A stretch of 64,000 nucleotides of DNA from an uncultured Clostridia bacterium (GCA_934271235.1 CAKQQT010000015.1:1-64000), one strand, 5' to 3'; shown: positions 39,568 through 52,030, numbered from the stretch's first letter. Notes: a model not told the origin generated them from the letters alone. Numbers and translations: made by a program.

Positions 39568-39605
39568 GGGTCTTGAAATCGCGCGTCGGTTTCGAGACCC
39601 TTTTT
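39568..39605 (+). terminator. Intrinsic terminator in the glnN leader (attenuator)
   Basis: 11-bp stem GGGTCTTGAAA (39568-39578) with TTTCGAGACCC (39590-39600), one G-T pair, followed by five T. It stands about 15 nt after the predicted transcription start and 100 bp before the glnN start codon, so full-length mRNA needs antitermination. A weak CCA-AGGCAA-TGG hexaloop hairpin overlaps its 5' side. Confidence 0.7.
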
Positions 39606-39708
39606 CGTATATCGCATCATCGCGTGCGAAGAACGATGGAGCAAAAGATGAAACAAAAGCAATGACCATGAAGATGGATCGGAAGTTCAGAAGAAAGGAA
39701 ACAGGAAG

Positions 39709-41826
<2,118 letters not shown>

Positions 41827-41849
41827 AACAGAACCGCAAAACAGAGAAG

Positions 41850-41887
41850 ATCGGCCGGATCACACACAGAAGATGCGGCCGATTTTT
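41850..41887 (+). terminator. Terminator of glnN
   Basis: ATCGGCCG (41850-41857) with CGGCCGAT (41876-41883), then TTTT. Confidence 0.8.
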
Positions 41888-41915
41888 CGTCCCCTAAAGT
41901 TTTTCCGCAAAATCA

Positions 41916-41945
41916 TTGACTTTCCGGAAGGGGTGAGATTATAAT
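41916..41945 (+). promoter_or_regulatory. Promoter of the MATE transporter gene
   Basis: TTGACT (41916-41921), 18-bp spacer, TATAAT (41940-41945). Confidence 0.65.
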
Positions 41946-42004
41946 ATCTGTACAAAGAATGTCCGTGAAAGTTTACGGGCTGATTTTTACGGAGGCTATG
42001 GGAT

Positions 42005-43411
42005 ATGACGCAGAAAGCGCTGTTCAAAAAAGAAAACAAACCGAAAAAGCATGAGATCGATATGATCAACGGTCCGATCCTGAGCCGGATGCTTGTCTTC
42101 GCGTTTCCTTTGGTGTGCTCCAACGTTCTGCAGCTGCTGTTCAACGCGGCGGATATCATCGTAGTGGGACGGTTCGGCAGTGAAAATTCCCTGGCAGCCG
42201 TCGGTTCGACATCTTCGCTGATCAACCTGCTGGTAAACCTTTTCGTCGGACTGGCGATCGGTTCCAACGTTCTGACCGCCAGATACTACGGCGCGCGCAA
42301 GGACAGCGATGTCAGCGAAACGGTGCATACGTCCGTCGCCATCAGTATCGTATCGGGAATCGGACTGGCGATCGTCGGCATTCTGGTAGCGGCGCCGATC
42401 CTGGAGCTGATGGAGACCCCGGAAGAGGTCCTGCCGCTTTCGGCGTTATATATGCGGATCTACTTCATCGGCATGCCGGCGATGATGATCTATAACTTCG
42501 GCAGCGCGATCCTGCGGGCCAAGGGGGATACCAAGCGTCCGCTGCATTATCTGACCATGGCGGGCATCATCAATGTGATCCTCAACCTGTTCTTCGTCAT
42601 CGTTCTGAAGATGGACGTCGCGGGAGTCGCGGCGGCGACTTCGATCTCACAGTGCTTCTCGGCCTTTATGATCCTGCGCTGTCTGATGAAAGAGGAGGGT
42701 CCGTTCCGCCTGCACGCCAAACTGCTGCGGATCCAGAAAGCCAAACTGCTGATGATCCTGGAGATCGGACTTCCGGCCGGATTTCAGGGCGTTCTGTTCG
42801 CTCTGTCCAACGTCATCATCCAGTCCTCGATCAACAGCTTCGGCAAGGATGTCATGGCAGGCAGCGCGGCGTCTTCCAATCTTGAGAACTTCACGTACTT
42901 CGGCATGAACGCGTTCTATCAGGCGGCGATCTCGTTTACCAGCCAGAACATGGGAGCGGGACAGCTGAAACGTATCCATAAGATCGTGCTGACGGCGGCG
43001 AGCTGCGCGGCGGTGACGGGACTGGTGATGGGAAATCTGACCTATCTGTTCGGGCGGCCGCTCCTGGGGATCTATTCCACACAGGAGATCGTCATTAAAG
43101 AGGGTATGAAGCGTCTGCTGCTGATCGCCGCGCCGTATTTTATCTGCGGCATCATGGACACGATGGCAGGCGTCATCCGCGGTCTCGGCTACTCCATCCT
43201 GCCGATGATCGTCAGCCTGTTGGGCGCCTGTGTCCTGCGGATCATTTGGATCAAAGCCTTCTGCTCGATGCCGGCGTTCCACCATGTGGAATACGTCTAT
43301 GCGTCCTATCCGGTAACTTGGACGATCACGCTGACCGCACACATCGTCTGCTACATCCTGATCATGCGAAAGCTGAAAAAACGTCCGCAGACCGAGGAAG
43401 AAGCGGCTTAG
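42005..43411 (+). CDS. MATE family efflux transporter
   Basis: 468 residues with twelve membrane helices in two homologous halves. Typical MATE text: GPILSRMLVFAFPLVCSNVLQLLFNAADIIVVGRF, QPLEMEN-like SAFMILRCL, and in the second half GLPAGFQGVLFALSNVIIQSSIN and GMNAFYQAAISFTSQNMGAG. It exports drugs or metabolites in exchange for cations. GGAGG precedes the ATG, and a consensus promoter lies about 60 bp upstream. RidA and ABC exporter genes follow closely and may be in the same transcript. Confidence 0.93.
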   Translation: MTQKALFKKENKPKKHEIDMINGPILSRMLVFAFPLVCSNVLQLLFNAADIIVVGRFGSENSLAAVGSTSSLINLLVNLFVGLAIGSNVLTARYYGARKDSDVSETVHTSVAISIVSGIGLAIVGILVAAPILELMETPEEVLPLSALYMRIYFIGMPAMMIYNFGSAILRAKGDTKRPLHYLTMAGIINVILNLFFVIVLKMDVAGVAAATSISQCFSAFMILRCLMKEEGPFRLHAKLLRIQKAKLLMILEIGLPAGFQGVLFALSNVIIQSSINSFGKDVMAGSAASSNLENFTYFGMNAFYQAAISFTSQNMGAGQLKRIHKIVLTAASCAAVTGLVMGNLTYLFGRPLLGIYSTQEIVIKEGMKRLLLIAAPYFICGIMDTMAGVIRGLGYSILPMIVSLLGACVLRIIWIKAFCSMPAFHHVEYVYASYPVTWTITLTAHIVCYILIMRKLKKRPQTEEEAA

Positions 43412-43454
43412 CGTTTTCAAATAAAAAATAAGGGGAAAGAAAAGGAGAATCATC

Positions 43455-43832
43455 ATGAGAAAAATCGTAGCAACCGAAAAAGCACCTGCAGCGATCGGAC
43501 CTTACGCACAGGCGAACATCATCGGCAATCTGGTCATCACATCGGGACAGATCCCGATCGATCCGGCAACCGGCGATCTGGTAGAGAGCGATATCGAAAC
43601 ACAGACCAGACAGGTCTTCGCGAACCTCAAAGCCGTTCTGGAGGAAGCCGGCAGCGGTCTGGACAAGATCGTCAAGACAACCTGCTTTATGGATAACATG
43701 AACGACTTCGCGAAGATGAATGAAGTCTATGCGGAGTATTTCAGCGGAGAATATCCGTCCAGATCCGCGGTGGAGGTCGCGAAACTGCCGAAAGGCGCTT
43801 TGATCGAGATCGAAGCGATCGCGTACCTGTAA
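43455..43832 (+). CDS. ridA: RidA family reactive intermediate/imine deaminase
   Basis: 125 residues, full-length for RidA/YjgF. Key features: IGPYAQANIIGNLVITSGQIPIDP, QVFANLKAVLEEAGSGLDKIVKTTCFM, the catalytic Arg in YPSRSAVEVAKLPKGALIEIEAIA. It hydrolyses reactive enamines/imines produced by PLP enzymes. AAAGGAG precedes the ATG, 43 bp after the MATE gene. It ends 4 bp before the ABC exporter start. Confidence 0.95.
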   Translation: MRKIVATEKAPAAIGPYAQANIIGNLVITSGQIPIDPATGDLVESDIETQTRQVFANLKAVLEEAGSGLDKIVKTTCFMDNMNDFAKMNEVYAEYFSGEYPSRSAVEVAKLPKGALIEIEAIAYL

Positions 43833-43836
43833 TATC

Positions 43837-45582
43837 ATGAACAACACAAAAAAAGATTTTCACAGATCATTGTTCCGCATCTTTTTGTCCTATTTTCCGG
43901 CGCACAAGAAGCTCTTTATCCTCGATATGAGCTGTGCGTTCCTGGTAGGAGCGATCGATGTGGCGTTTCCGCTGGTTTCCCGGTATGTGATGTATGATCT
44001 GCTGCCGGACAAGCTGTACCGGACTTTTTTCACCGTCATGGCGATCGTCGTGGCGGCGTTTTTGCTGCGGGCGATCATGAACTTCATCATCACTTATTGG
44101 GGGCATCAGTTCGGGATCCGCGTCGAGGCGGATATCCGACGGGACCTGTATGTGCATTTTCAGGAGCTGGATTTTGACTTTTTCGACAAGAACCGGACCG
44201 GCAAACTGATGAACCGCCTGACGGGCGATCTGTTCGAGATCACCGAACTGGCGCATCACGGCCCGGAGGATCTGCTGATCTCGACGATCACGATCATCGG
44301 GGCGCTGCTCGTCATGTTTGTCGTGGAGTGGCGGCTGGCGCTGATCGTGCTGGTCATCGTTCCGGTCTTTATCCTGATCGTGGTCCTTTGCCGTAAGGAT
44401 ATGATGGATTCGTCGGTGCTGGTCAAGCAGAAGATGGCGAATATCAACGCGGACATCGAATCGACGCTTTCGGGCATGAAAACATCCAAGGCGTTCGACA
44501 ACCAGCGCATCGACTTTGAACGATTTGACCGCTCCAATGAGATGTATAAGGGTTCCAAGACCGGTTATTACAAGGCGATGGGACGTTTCAACGCGTCGTT
44601 GGAATTTTTTATCTGCTTCCTGCAGATCGCGGTGATCACGGCCGGCGGCTGGCTGATCATGCGCGGCAGCATGAACTATATCGATCTGATCACGTTTACG
44701 CTGTATATCACGACGTTCGTCACGCCGGTGCGCAAGCTGGCGACGCTGGCGGAGATCTTTACTAACGGACTGGCAGGTCTGAAGCGCTTTGCGGAAGTGA
44801 TGCGCATCGAGCCGAGCATCCGCGAGGCGGAGAACGCGGTGACGCTGCACGATGTCAAAGGAGAGATCGTGATGGATCATGTCGTCTTCGGCTACAAGGC
44901 GGAGACCGACGTGCTGCACGATATTTCCCTGACGGTACATGCCGGAGAAAGCCTGGCGGTGGTCGGACATTCCGGCGGCGGCAAGAGCACGCTCTGCCAG
45001 CTGATCCCACGTTTCTACGATGTGGAGAGCGGCAGCATTTCCATCGACGGCACGGACATCCGCAAGCTGACCAAGAGCTCGCTTAGGACCAACATCGGGA
45101 TCGTGCAGCAGGATGTGTTCCTGTTCGCGGATACGATCTACGAAAACATCCGCTACGGCAGGCCGGAGGCTTCCTATGAGGAAGTCGTCGAGGCAGCCAA
45201 AAAAGCGGAGATCTATGAGGATATCCTCAAGATGGAAGACGGGTTCGACACCTATGTGGGCGAACGCGGCGCGCTGCTTTCGGGCGGACAGAAACAGCGG
45301 ATCTCGATCGCGCGGATCTTCCTCAAAAATCCGCCGATCCTGATCCTGGACGAGGCGACTTCCGCGCTCGACAGCGTGACGGAAGCACATATCCAAAAGG
45401 CGTTTGACGAGCTTTCGGCGGGAAGGACGACGCTGATGATCGCGCATCGCCTAGCAACGATCCGCAACGCGGACCGCATCGTGGTCATCGAGAACGGCAG
45501 GATCGAGGAAGAGGGCACGCAGGCGGAACTTCTGGCGCGCGGCGGCGAATTCGCCAAGCTGTATCAGACGCAGATGAAATGA
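43837..45582 (+). CDS. ABC exporter, fused permease and ATPase (MsbA/BmrA-like)
   Basis: 581 residues: six membrane helices (1-310), then an ATPase with Walker A GHSGGGKST (about 378-386), Q-loop VQQDVFLF, signature LSGGQKQRISIARIF, Walker B ILILDEATSALD and switch His in IAHRLATI. Works as a dimer. The start has no good ribosome binding site and is 4 bp after ridA, so translation is probably coupled to ridA. Substrate unknown; lipids or drugs are usual. A strong terminator follows. Confidence 0.92.
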   Translation: MNNTKKDFHRSLFRIFLSYFPAHKKLFILDMSCAFLVGAIDVAFPLVSRYVMYDLLPDKLYRTFFTVMAIVVAAFLLRAIMNFIITYWGHQFGIRVEADIRRDLYVHFQELDFDFFDKNRTGKLMNRLTGDLFEITELAHHGPEDLLISTITIIGALLVMFVVEWRLALIVLVIVPVFILIVVLCRKDMMDSSVLVKQKMANINADIESTLSGMKTSKAFDNQRIDFERFDRSNEMYKGSKTGYYKAMGRFNASLEFFICFLQIAVITAGGWLIMRGSMNYIDLITFTLYITTFVTPVRKLATLAEIFTNGLAGLKRFAEVMRIEPSIREAENAVTLHDVKGEIVMDHVVFGYKAETDVLHDISLTVHAGESLAVVGHSGGGKSTLCQLIPRFYDVESGSISIDGTDIRKLTKSSLRTNIGIVQQDVFLFADTIYENIRYGRPEASYEEVVEAAKKAEIYEDILKMEDGFDTYVGERGALLSGGQKQRISIARIFLKNPPILILDEATSALDSVTEAHIQKAFDELSAGRTTLMIAHRLATIRNADRIVVIENGRIEEEGTQAELLARGGEFAKLYQTQMK

Positions 45583-45605
45583 CGAAATGAGATGCAAATC
45601 TATGC

Positions 45606-45633
45606 AAAAAGGGCTTTTATAAAAGCCCTTTTT
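45606..45633 (+). terminator. Bidirectional-looking terminator before pyrH
   Basis: AAAAAGGGCTTTT (45606-45618) and AAAAGCCCTTTTT (45621-45633) form a perfect 13-bp stem with T residues. Confidence 0.9.
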
Positions 45634-45654
45634 ATGTTAGAATAATAAGGATAA

Positions 45655-46392
<738 letters not shown>

Positions 46393-46403
46393 GAGGAGAA
46401 CTC

Positions 46404-46958
46404 ATGGAAAAGACAAAGAAGAATCTCGAAGAGAGAAGCAAAAAAACGATCGCGATCTTAAAAGAAGATCTGAATACCGTCAGAGCGGGCAGAGCGAATC
46501 CGGCGCTCCTGGATAAAGTCATGGTAGACTATTACGGCTCCCCGACACCGCTGAAGAACCTGTCGAACATTTCCGTTCCGGATCCGAGAACTCTTCTGAT
46601 CTCACCGTTTGATCCGAAATCGATCTCCGAGATCGAAAAGGCCATCAACATCGCCAATATCGGCATCAACCCGTCCAACGACGGCAAGGCGGTAAGACTG
46701 GTGATCCCGCAGGTAACCGAAGAAAGAAGAAAAGAACTGACCAAGACGGTCAAGAAAATGGGCGAGGAAAGCAAGGTCGCGATCCGCAATCTCAGAAGAG
46801 AAGCCAACGACGAACTGAAAAAACTCGAAAAGAACCACGAGATCACCGAGGACGAACTCAAAAAGGCATTGGACGATGTACAGAAAGCAACGGACAAGAC
46901 CACCAAGGAGATCGACGAGATCGTGGCGGCAAAAGACAAGGAGATCATGGAAGTCTAA
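46404..46958 (+). CDS. frr: Ribosome recycling factor
   Basis: 184 residues, all features of RRF: LNTVRAGRANPALLDKVMVDYYGSPTPL, SVPDPRTLLISPFDPKS, GINPSNDGKAVRLVIPQVTEERRKEL, and a long basic C-terminal helix KVAIRNLRREANDELKKLEK. It splits post-termination ribosomes together with EF-G. GGAGGAG precedes the ATG, 11 bp after pyrH. Confidence 0.98.
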   Translation: MEKTKKNLEERSKKTIAILKEDLNTVRAGRANPALLDKVMVDYYGSPTPLKNLSNISVPDPRTLLISPFDPKSISEIEKAINIANIGINPSNDGKAVRLVIPQVTEERRKELTKTVKKMGEESKVAIRNLRREANDELKKLEKNHEITEDELKKALDDVQKATDKTTKEIDEIVAAKDKEIMEV

Positions 46959-47003
46959 ACGGGTACTTTCACGAAAACCGAACAGAATAAGAAACAGAAA
47001 CTA

Positions 47004-47032
47004 CAGTGTGGCTGCCGGAGGGAGCCACACTG
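47004..47032 (+). other. Hairpin between frr and uppS
   Basis: Perfect 10-bp stem CAGTGTGGCT (47004-47013) with AGCCACACTG (47023-47032), 9-nt loop, followed by only three T. It may be a partial terminator or mRNA processing/stability element between the ribosomal and cell-envelope genes. Confidence 0.6.
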
Positions 47033-47052
47033 TTTGCAGGAGAGAAAAAACT

Positions 47053-47775
47053 ATGAGTGAAGCGGTCAAAATGCCGCGGCACGTGGCTGTCATCATGGAC
47101 GGCAACGGCCGCTGGGCAGAGCAGCATAAGGTGACCCGGCTGCAGGGACACAATCGTGGGATGTTCACCATGAAAGAGATCATCAAAAAAGCCGATCAGA
47201 TGGGCATCCGCTATCTGACGGTCTACGCGTTTTCCACCGAAAACTGGAAACGCTCGCAGGAGGAAGTCGGCGGCATTTTTAATCTGCTGGTCAAATTTGT
47301 CGGCAGCGAGCTTGCGGAACTGCATGAGAACAACGTAAAAGTGCATATCCTCGGCGAATATGCGAAAGTGCCGGAGGCGGCAGTCAAAAGTATCGAAAAG
47401 GCCTTACAGACCACCAAAAACAACACCGGTCTGCAGTTTAACATAGCACTGAACTACGGCAGCCGGGCCGAGATCGCCCGCGCGGCGCGAAAGCTCTGCG
47501 AGGCGGTCTTGCGCGGAGAGCTTGATCCGGCTGAGATCGACGAAGCGCAGATCGCAAGGAACCTTTATACCGGTTCGGAAAACGACAATATCCCGGATCC
47601 GGATCTGCTCATCCGCACCAGCGGCGAACAGCGGCTTTCCAACTTCCTGCTCTGGCAGGCGGCATACAGCGAGTTCTCGTTCACGGACACCTACTGGCCG
47701 GATTTCACGCCGGAGGAATTTGAGAAGATGGTTGTGGATTTTACGCATAGAGACCGCAGGTTCGGCGGAAGATAA
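47053..47775 (+). CDS. uppS: Undecaprenyl diphosphate synthase
   Basis: 240 residues. Catalytic Asp16 in HVAVIMDGNGRWAE, then YLTVYAFSTENWKRS, FNIALNYGSRAEI and DLLIRTSGEQRLSNFLLWQ, all diagnostic of cis-prenyltransferases. It makes the C55 lipid carrier used for peptidoglycan and for surface sugars such as those of the 30.6-34.8 kb operon. The start is set by the conserved N-terminus and GCAGGAG upstream. Confidence 0.97.
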   Translation: MSEAVKMPRHVAVIMDGNGRWAEQHKVTRLQGHNRGMFTMKEIIKKADQMGIRYLTVYAFSTENWKRSQEEVGGIFNLLVKFVGSELAELHENNVKVHILGEYAKVPEAAVKSIEKALQTTKNNTGLQFNIALNYGSRAEIARAARKLCEAVLRGELDPAEIDEAQIARNLYTGSENDNIPDPDLLIRTSGEQRLSNFLLWQAAYSEFSFTDTYWPDFTPEEFEKMVVDFTHRDRRFGGR

Positions 47776-47785
47776 GGGGGAAAAC

Positions 47786-48571
47786 ATGAAAACAAGGATT
47801 CTATCGGCATGCGTGATGCTGCCGCTTCTGATCTTAGTCTATCTGGGAGGTTATCCGCTGATGGCGGCGGCCTTTGTGGTCGGAGCGATCGGCCTGCATG
47901 AATTTTACCATGGCTTTGAAGCTGCCGGAACGAAACCGTGCAAGGCGATCGGCTATACGGCGCTGATCGTGCTGTACGCGCTGAATCTGGCGTTTCCGTC
48001 GGATTACCGCTTCATCATGGTCTGGATCGTATTGACCGTGATCGCGTCGATGATCTACGGCTTCAACGTCGAGGAACGTAAATTGGAGGACATGACATCG
48101 ACGCTGCTGGGCATCCTCTATGTCGTGTTCTTTTCGTTCCATATCGTGCTCATCGACCAGACGCCGGACAGCGATCTGATCTGGCTGGTATTCCTAGCAG
48201 CGTTCGGCACGGACATCATGGCCTATTTCGTAGGCATGGCGATCGGCAAACACAAACTCTGCCCGCATCTTAGCCCGAAAAAGAGCAAAGAGGGCGCGGT
48301 CGGCGGCGTGCTCGGCAGTGTGCTGTTCTGCGGGATCTTCGCTTGGTTTGCGGAGCCGGATATCCTTCCGGAGTGCATGGCGATCGCGGTGGTCGGCAGC
48401 ATCGTGGCACAGCTCGGAGACCTGTCCGCGTCGGCATTTAAGCGGCAGATGGGAATCAAGGACTACGGCAATCTGATCCCGGGCCACGGCGGCATCCTCG
48501 ACCGTTTCGACAGTGTGCTGTTCACAGCGCCGATGATCTACTACTGCATCCTGTTTGTCAACGAAATGTAG
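47786..48571 (+). CDS. cdsA: Phosphatidate cytidylyltransferase
   Basis: 261 residues with about seven membrane helices and the CDP-DAG synthase signature KDYGNLIPGHGGILDRFDS near the C-terminus. It makes CDP-diacylglycerol for phospholipid synthesis. Its ATG is 10 bp after uppS with AAGGGGG upstream. The gene order uppS-cdsA-dxr is conserved in Bacillota. Confidence 0.96.
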   Translation: MKTRILSACVMLPLLILVYLGGYPLMAAAFVVGAIGLHEFYHGFEAAGTKPCKAIGYTALIVLYALNLAFPSDYRFIMVWIVLTVIASMIYGFNVEERKLEDMTSTLLGILYVVFFSFHIVLIDQTPDSDLIWLVFLAAFGTDIMAYFVGMAIGKHKLCPHLSPKKSKEGAVGGVLGSVLFCGIFAWFAEPDILPECMAIAVVGSIVAQLGDLSASAFKRQMGIKDYGNLIPGHGGILDRFDSVLFTAPMIYYCILFVNEM

Positions 48572-48634
48572 GCAGCGCGGAACGCGTGCCGGGGGCATAC
48601 GGAACGTATAGGTATGGAAGTCGGAGGAAAAGAT

Positions 48635-49774
48635 ATGAAAAGAATTACGATTTTGGGCAGTACGGGTTCCATCGGCACACAGACGCTGGAAGTCATCGCC
48701 GCGAATCCGGAGCGTTTCTGCGTGACGGCCCTAACCTGCGGCAGGAATATCGAGCTTTTGGCAGAGCAGATCGAAGCCTTTCATCCGCGGCTTGCGGTCA
48801 CCGAGCGGGCGGAGGACGCGGCCGCACTGGCAAAGCGGTTTCCCAAGACCGCGTTCGCGTACGGTCCGCAGGGGCTGATCGACGCGGCCGCGGCGGATTG
48901 TGATATGGTGGTGAACGCGCTGATGGGCATGCGCGGGCTGGAACCGACCTATCACGCGATCCGGGCCGGCAGGGATATCGCGCTGGCCAACAAGGAGACG
49001 CTGGTCGCGGGCGGACAGATCGTGATGGACGCGGTCCGGGAGGCAGGTGTGAAATTGCTGCCGGTCGACAGCGAGCACAGTGCGATCTTTCAGTGCCTGG
49101 AGGGCAATCGGAACCGTCCGATCCAAAAGATACTTTTGACGGCGAGCGGCGGTCCGTTCCGCGGATTTTCCCGGGAGCAGCTGGAAACCGTGACACTGGC
49201 GCAGGCCCTGAAACATCCGAACTGGAGCATGGGCGCCAAGATCACGATCGATTCGGCTACGATGATGAACAAGGGACTGGAAGTGATCGAAGCCAAATGG
49301 CTGTTCGATGTGCCGGCGGAAAAGATCCAAGTGCTGGTGCATCCGCAGAGCATTCTGCATTCGGCGGTGGAATTTATGGATAATTCGGTCATCGGCCAGA
49401 TGGGCGTGCCGGACATGCGGATCCCGATCAGCTTGGCGCTGGGCTATCCGGAGCGTCTCGCAAACCCGGACGCACCGTTGGACTTTTTCGGAGCCGGGAG
49501 CTGTCTGACGTTTGAAAAACCGGATCTTGCGACCTTTCGCTGTCTCGCGCTGGCTTACGAGGCGATCCGGATGGGCGGAAGCTGTCCGGTGGTCCTGAAC
49601 GCGGCCAACGAAGTGCTGGTAGACGCCTTTTTACATGAAAAAATCGGATTTACGGACATTCCGCAAAAGCTGGAACTGCTTCTATCGCGGCATACGCCGA
49701 CATATCATTTAGATTTAGAGGGGATTTTGCAGATCGACCGCCAGACGCGCGCAAAGACGCACGAGATCTTATGA
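48635..49774 (+). CDS. dxr: 1-deoxy-D-xylulose 5-phosphate reductoisomerase
   Basis: 379 residues. NADPH-binding GSTGSIGTQTL at 8-18, ANKETLVAGG, PVDSEHSAIFQ (metal and substrate site), LTASGGPFR, HPNWSMGAKITIDSATMMNKGLE and HPQSILHSAVEF. Second step of the MEP isoprenoid pathway, which also includes the ispG gene downstream. The ATG at 48635 is favoured by GGAGG upstream; a start 7 codons earlier overlaps that site. Confidence 0.97.
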   Translation: MKRITILGSTGSIGTQTLEVIAANPERFCVTALTCGRNIELLAEQIEAFHPRLAVTERAEDAAALAKRFPKTAFAYGPQGLIDAAAADCDMVVNALMGMRGLEPTYHAIRAGRDIALANKETLVAGGQIVMDAVREAGVKLLPVDSEHSAIFQCLEGNRNRPIQKILLTASGGPFRGFSREQLETVTLAQALKHPNWSMGAKITIDSATMMNKGLEVIEAKWLFDVPAEKIQVLVHPQSILHSAVEFMDNSVIGQMGVPDMRIPISLALGYPERLANPDAPLDFFGAGSCLTFEKPDLATFRCLALAYEAIRMGGSCPVVLNAANEVLVDAFLHEKIGFTDIPQKLELLLSRHTPTYHLDLEGILQIDRQTRAKTHEIL

Positions 49775-49865
49775 TCGCATCCGGGGGAAAGCGCCGGACG
49801 GCGTGAGGGATGCGGCAGATCCGGCCCGATCTGCATCGAAATGAGAAAAGAATGGAGACTGAACT

Positions 49866-50891
49866 ATGAAAACAGCAATTTTGACGATCGTGCTGTTCTG
49901 CGTGATGATCTTTCCGCATGAGCTGGGACATTTTCTGGCCGCGAAAAGAATGGGCGTGCAGGTCAATGAATTCGCGTTCGGCATGGGGCCGACCATCTGG
50001 AAGAAACAGCGGGGGGAAACGCTGCACAGCATCCGGCTTTTTCCGATCGGCGGCTTCTGCGCCATGGAGGGGGAAGACGAAGAATCGGACAATCCGCGAG
50101 CGTTCAGCTGCAAAAAGCCGTGGCAGAAGATCGTGATCCTGGCGGCGGGTTCGTTTATGAATCTGGTCTGCGCGCTGGTGATCTCTTGGCTTCTGATCGG
50201 ATTGATGGGCTTTACGACGACGACCATCGATACGGTATCGCCGGACAGTCCGGCTATGCAGGCCGGCATGGCGTCCGGCGATAAGATCCTGAAGATCGAC
50301 GGCAGCGAGATCAAAACCTGGAATGATGTCGGTACGGCTGTCGCAGGCGCGCAGGATCAGCCGCTGACCTTTGAGCTGCGATCCGGTAAGGAGGACAAAA
50401 CGGTTACCTTGACGCCGCAGCGGATGAGCACGCTGGACGAGAACGGCAAGGAAGTGTATTATTACGCGGTCGGCATCACCTGCAGGATCAGCCACAGTCC
50501 GTTCAAAGCCATTGTGTCAGGTACGCAGGTGACCTGGAATATGACGAAGACCATGTTTACGGCGCTCGGCGATCTCTTTACCGGCAGAGCGGACACCGAT
50601 GACCTTTCGGGCCCGGTCGGCATGGTGCAGATGGTCAGCAAGACAACGGAATACGGCTGGACCTATTATGGATTTTTGACGATCCTGATCTGTCTCAATC
50701 TGGCCGTGATCAATATGCTGCCGCTGCCGGCGCTGGACGGCGGACGCATCATTTTCGTGCTTTTTACGATGATCACCGGCAGGAAGGTCAGCGAAAAGGT
50801 CGAAGGAACGGTACACTTTATCGGTTTGGCGCTGTTGATGGTGCTGATGATATATGTAACGAAAAACGATATCTTCCGCATCATCGGATAG
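49866..50891 (+). CDS. rseP: Site-2 protease RseP (RIP metalloprotease)
   Basis: 341 residues. H18-E-L-G-H22 in the first membrane helix, a central PDZ domain (IDTVSPDSPAMQAGMASGDKILKIDG, residues about 120-150), and the LDG motif in NMLPLPALDGGRI in a C-terminal helix. It cleaves membrane-embedded anti-sigma factors and signal peptide remnants. Positioned between dxr and ispG, as usual in Clostridia. Confidence 0.95.
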   Translation: MKTAILTIVLFCVMIFPHELGHFLAAKRMGVQVNEFAFGMGPTIWKKQRGETLHSIRLFPIGGFCAMEGEDEESDNPRAFSCKKPWQKIVILAAGSFMNLVCALVISWLLIGLMGFTTTTIDTVSPDSPAMQAGMASGDKILKIDGSEIKTWNDVGTAVAGAQDQPLTFELRSGKEDKTVTLTPQRMSTLDENGKEVYYYAVGITCRISHSPFKAIVSGTQVTWNMTKTMFTALGDLFTGRADTDDLSGPVGMVQMVSKTTEYGWTYYGFLTILICLNLAVINMLPLPALDGGRIIFVLFTMITGRKVSEKVEGTVHFIGLALLMVLMIYVTKNDIFRIIG

Positions 50892-50932
50892 CGGGAGCAA
50901 ACGGCGAAGGAGCATAAGGAGGCAAGGCAGGC

Positions 50933-52030
50933 ATGAATAAGACAAGGCAGGTACGCTGCGGGGACGTCCTGATCGGAGGCGGAGCGCCCGTCAGCATTCA
51001 ATCCATGACGAATACCGATTCCCGTGATGAGACGGCGCTGACGGAGCAGATCGCGCGGCTTGCGGACGCCGGCTGTCAGATCGTGCGCATTTCGGTACCG
51101 GACGCGGAGTCGGCGGAGGTGTTCGGCCGCGTCAAACAGAAATTCCCGCATCTGCCGCTGGTAGCGGACATCCACTTTGACTATCGGATGGCACTGGCGG
51201 CGATCCGGCAGGGAGCGGACAAGATCCGCATCAATCCCGGCAATATCGGCGGCGCGGAACGGGTGCGGGAAGTCGTACAGGCCGCCAAAGAGCGGCAGAT
51301 CCCGATCCGTGTCGGGGTCAATTCCGGTTCTCTGGAAAAACCGATCTTGGAAAAATACGGCGGGGTAACGGCCGAGGCGCTCGCGGAGAGCGCCTTATAT
51401 AATCTGGCGATGATCGAAGACCTGGGTTATGATCAGCTGGTCGTTTCCCTCAAGGCTTCCGATGTGACGCTGAACTACCGGGCGCATCAGATCCTGGCAG
51501 CCGGGACCGACTGTCCGGTGCATATCGGCATCACGGAAGCCGGAACGCCGAAACGCGGCAAACTGAAGTCGGCGATCGGCATCGGTTCGCTGCTGCTTGC
51601 CGGTATCGGCGATACGATGCGTGTCTCTCTGACCGCAGATCCGGTGGAGGAAGTGCTGTTTGCCAAGGAGATCCTGCGCAGCTTGGGCATGCGCAGATCG
51701 TCGATCGACTTGGTATCCTGCCCGACCTGCGGCAGGACGAAGATCGATCTGGAAGCTCTGGCAAACGAGGTGGAGGCAAAACTGGAGCCGCTGGAGGATG
51801 TGCTTGCGGCAAAGAACTGCCCGTCTTTGAAAGTGGCGGTCATGGGCTGCGCGGTCAACGGGCCGGGAGAAGCCCGCGAAGCGGACTTCGGCGTGGCCGG
51901 CGGAGAGAGAACAGGGCTTCTCTTTGCGAACGGACAGATCGTCAAGACCGCCGTGCCGGAGGAGGCGCTGGCGGACGAATTGTTAAATCTGATTAGAAAG
52001 CGAATTTTTGCGGATGAAGCAGCTGATTGA
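50933..52030 (+). CDS. ispG: 4-hydroxy-3-methylbut-2-enyl diphosphate synthase IspG
   Basis: 365 residues. N-terminal TIM barrel (SIQSMTNTDSRDETALTEQI, LVADIHFDYRMALAAI, KIRINPGNIGG) and C-terminal Fe-S domain with Cys residues in SCPTCGRTKID and GCAVNGPGEAREADFG. The penultimate MEP-pathway enzyme, needing a 4Fe-4S cluster. AAGGAGG precedes the ATG. Its 3' end overlaps the polC start by 17 bp. Confidence 0.97.
   Translation: MNKTRQVRCGDVLIGGGAPVSIQSMTNTDSRDETALTEQIARLADAGCQIVRISVPDAESAEVFGRVKQKFPHLPLVADIHFDYRMALAAIRQGADKIRINPGNIGGAERVREVVQAAKERQIPIRVGVNSGSLEKPILEKYGGVTAEALAESALYNLAMIEDLGYDQLVVSLKASDVTLNYRAHQILAAGTDCPVHIGITEAGTPKRGKLKSAIGIGSLLLAGIGDTMRVSLTADPVEEVLFAKEILRSLGMRRSSIDLVSCPTCGRTKIDLEALANEVEAKLEPLEDVLAAKNCPSLKVAVMGCAVNGPGEAREADFGVAGGERTGLLFANGQIVKTAVPEEALADELLNLIRKRIFADEAAD

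Noticed and set aside
39551..39605. Classical ANTAR target RNA in the glnN leader
   Set aside because: Only a 3-bp hairpin with a 6-nt loop (AGGCAA) precedes the terminator, and position 4 is not G. The terminator is kept as a feature but the ANTAR motif is not claimed.
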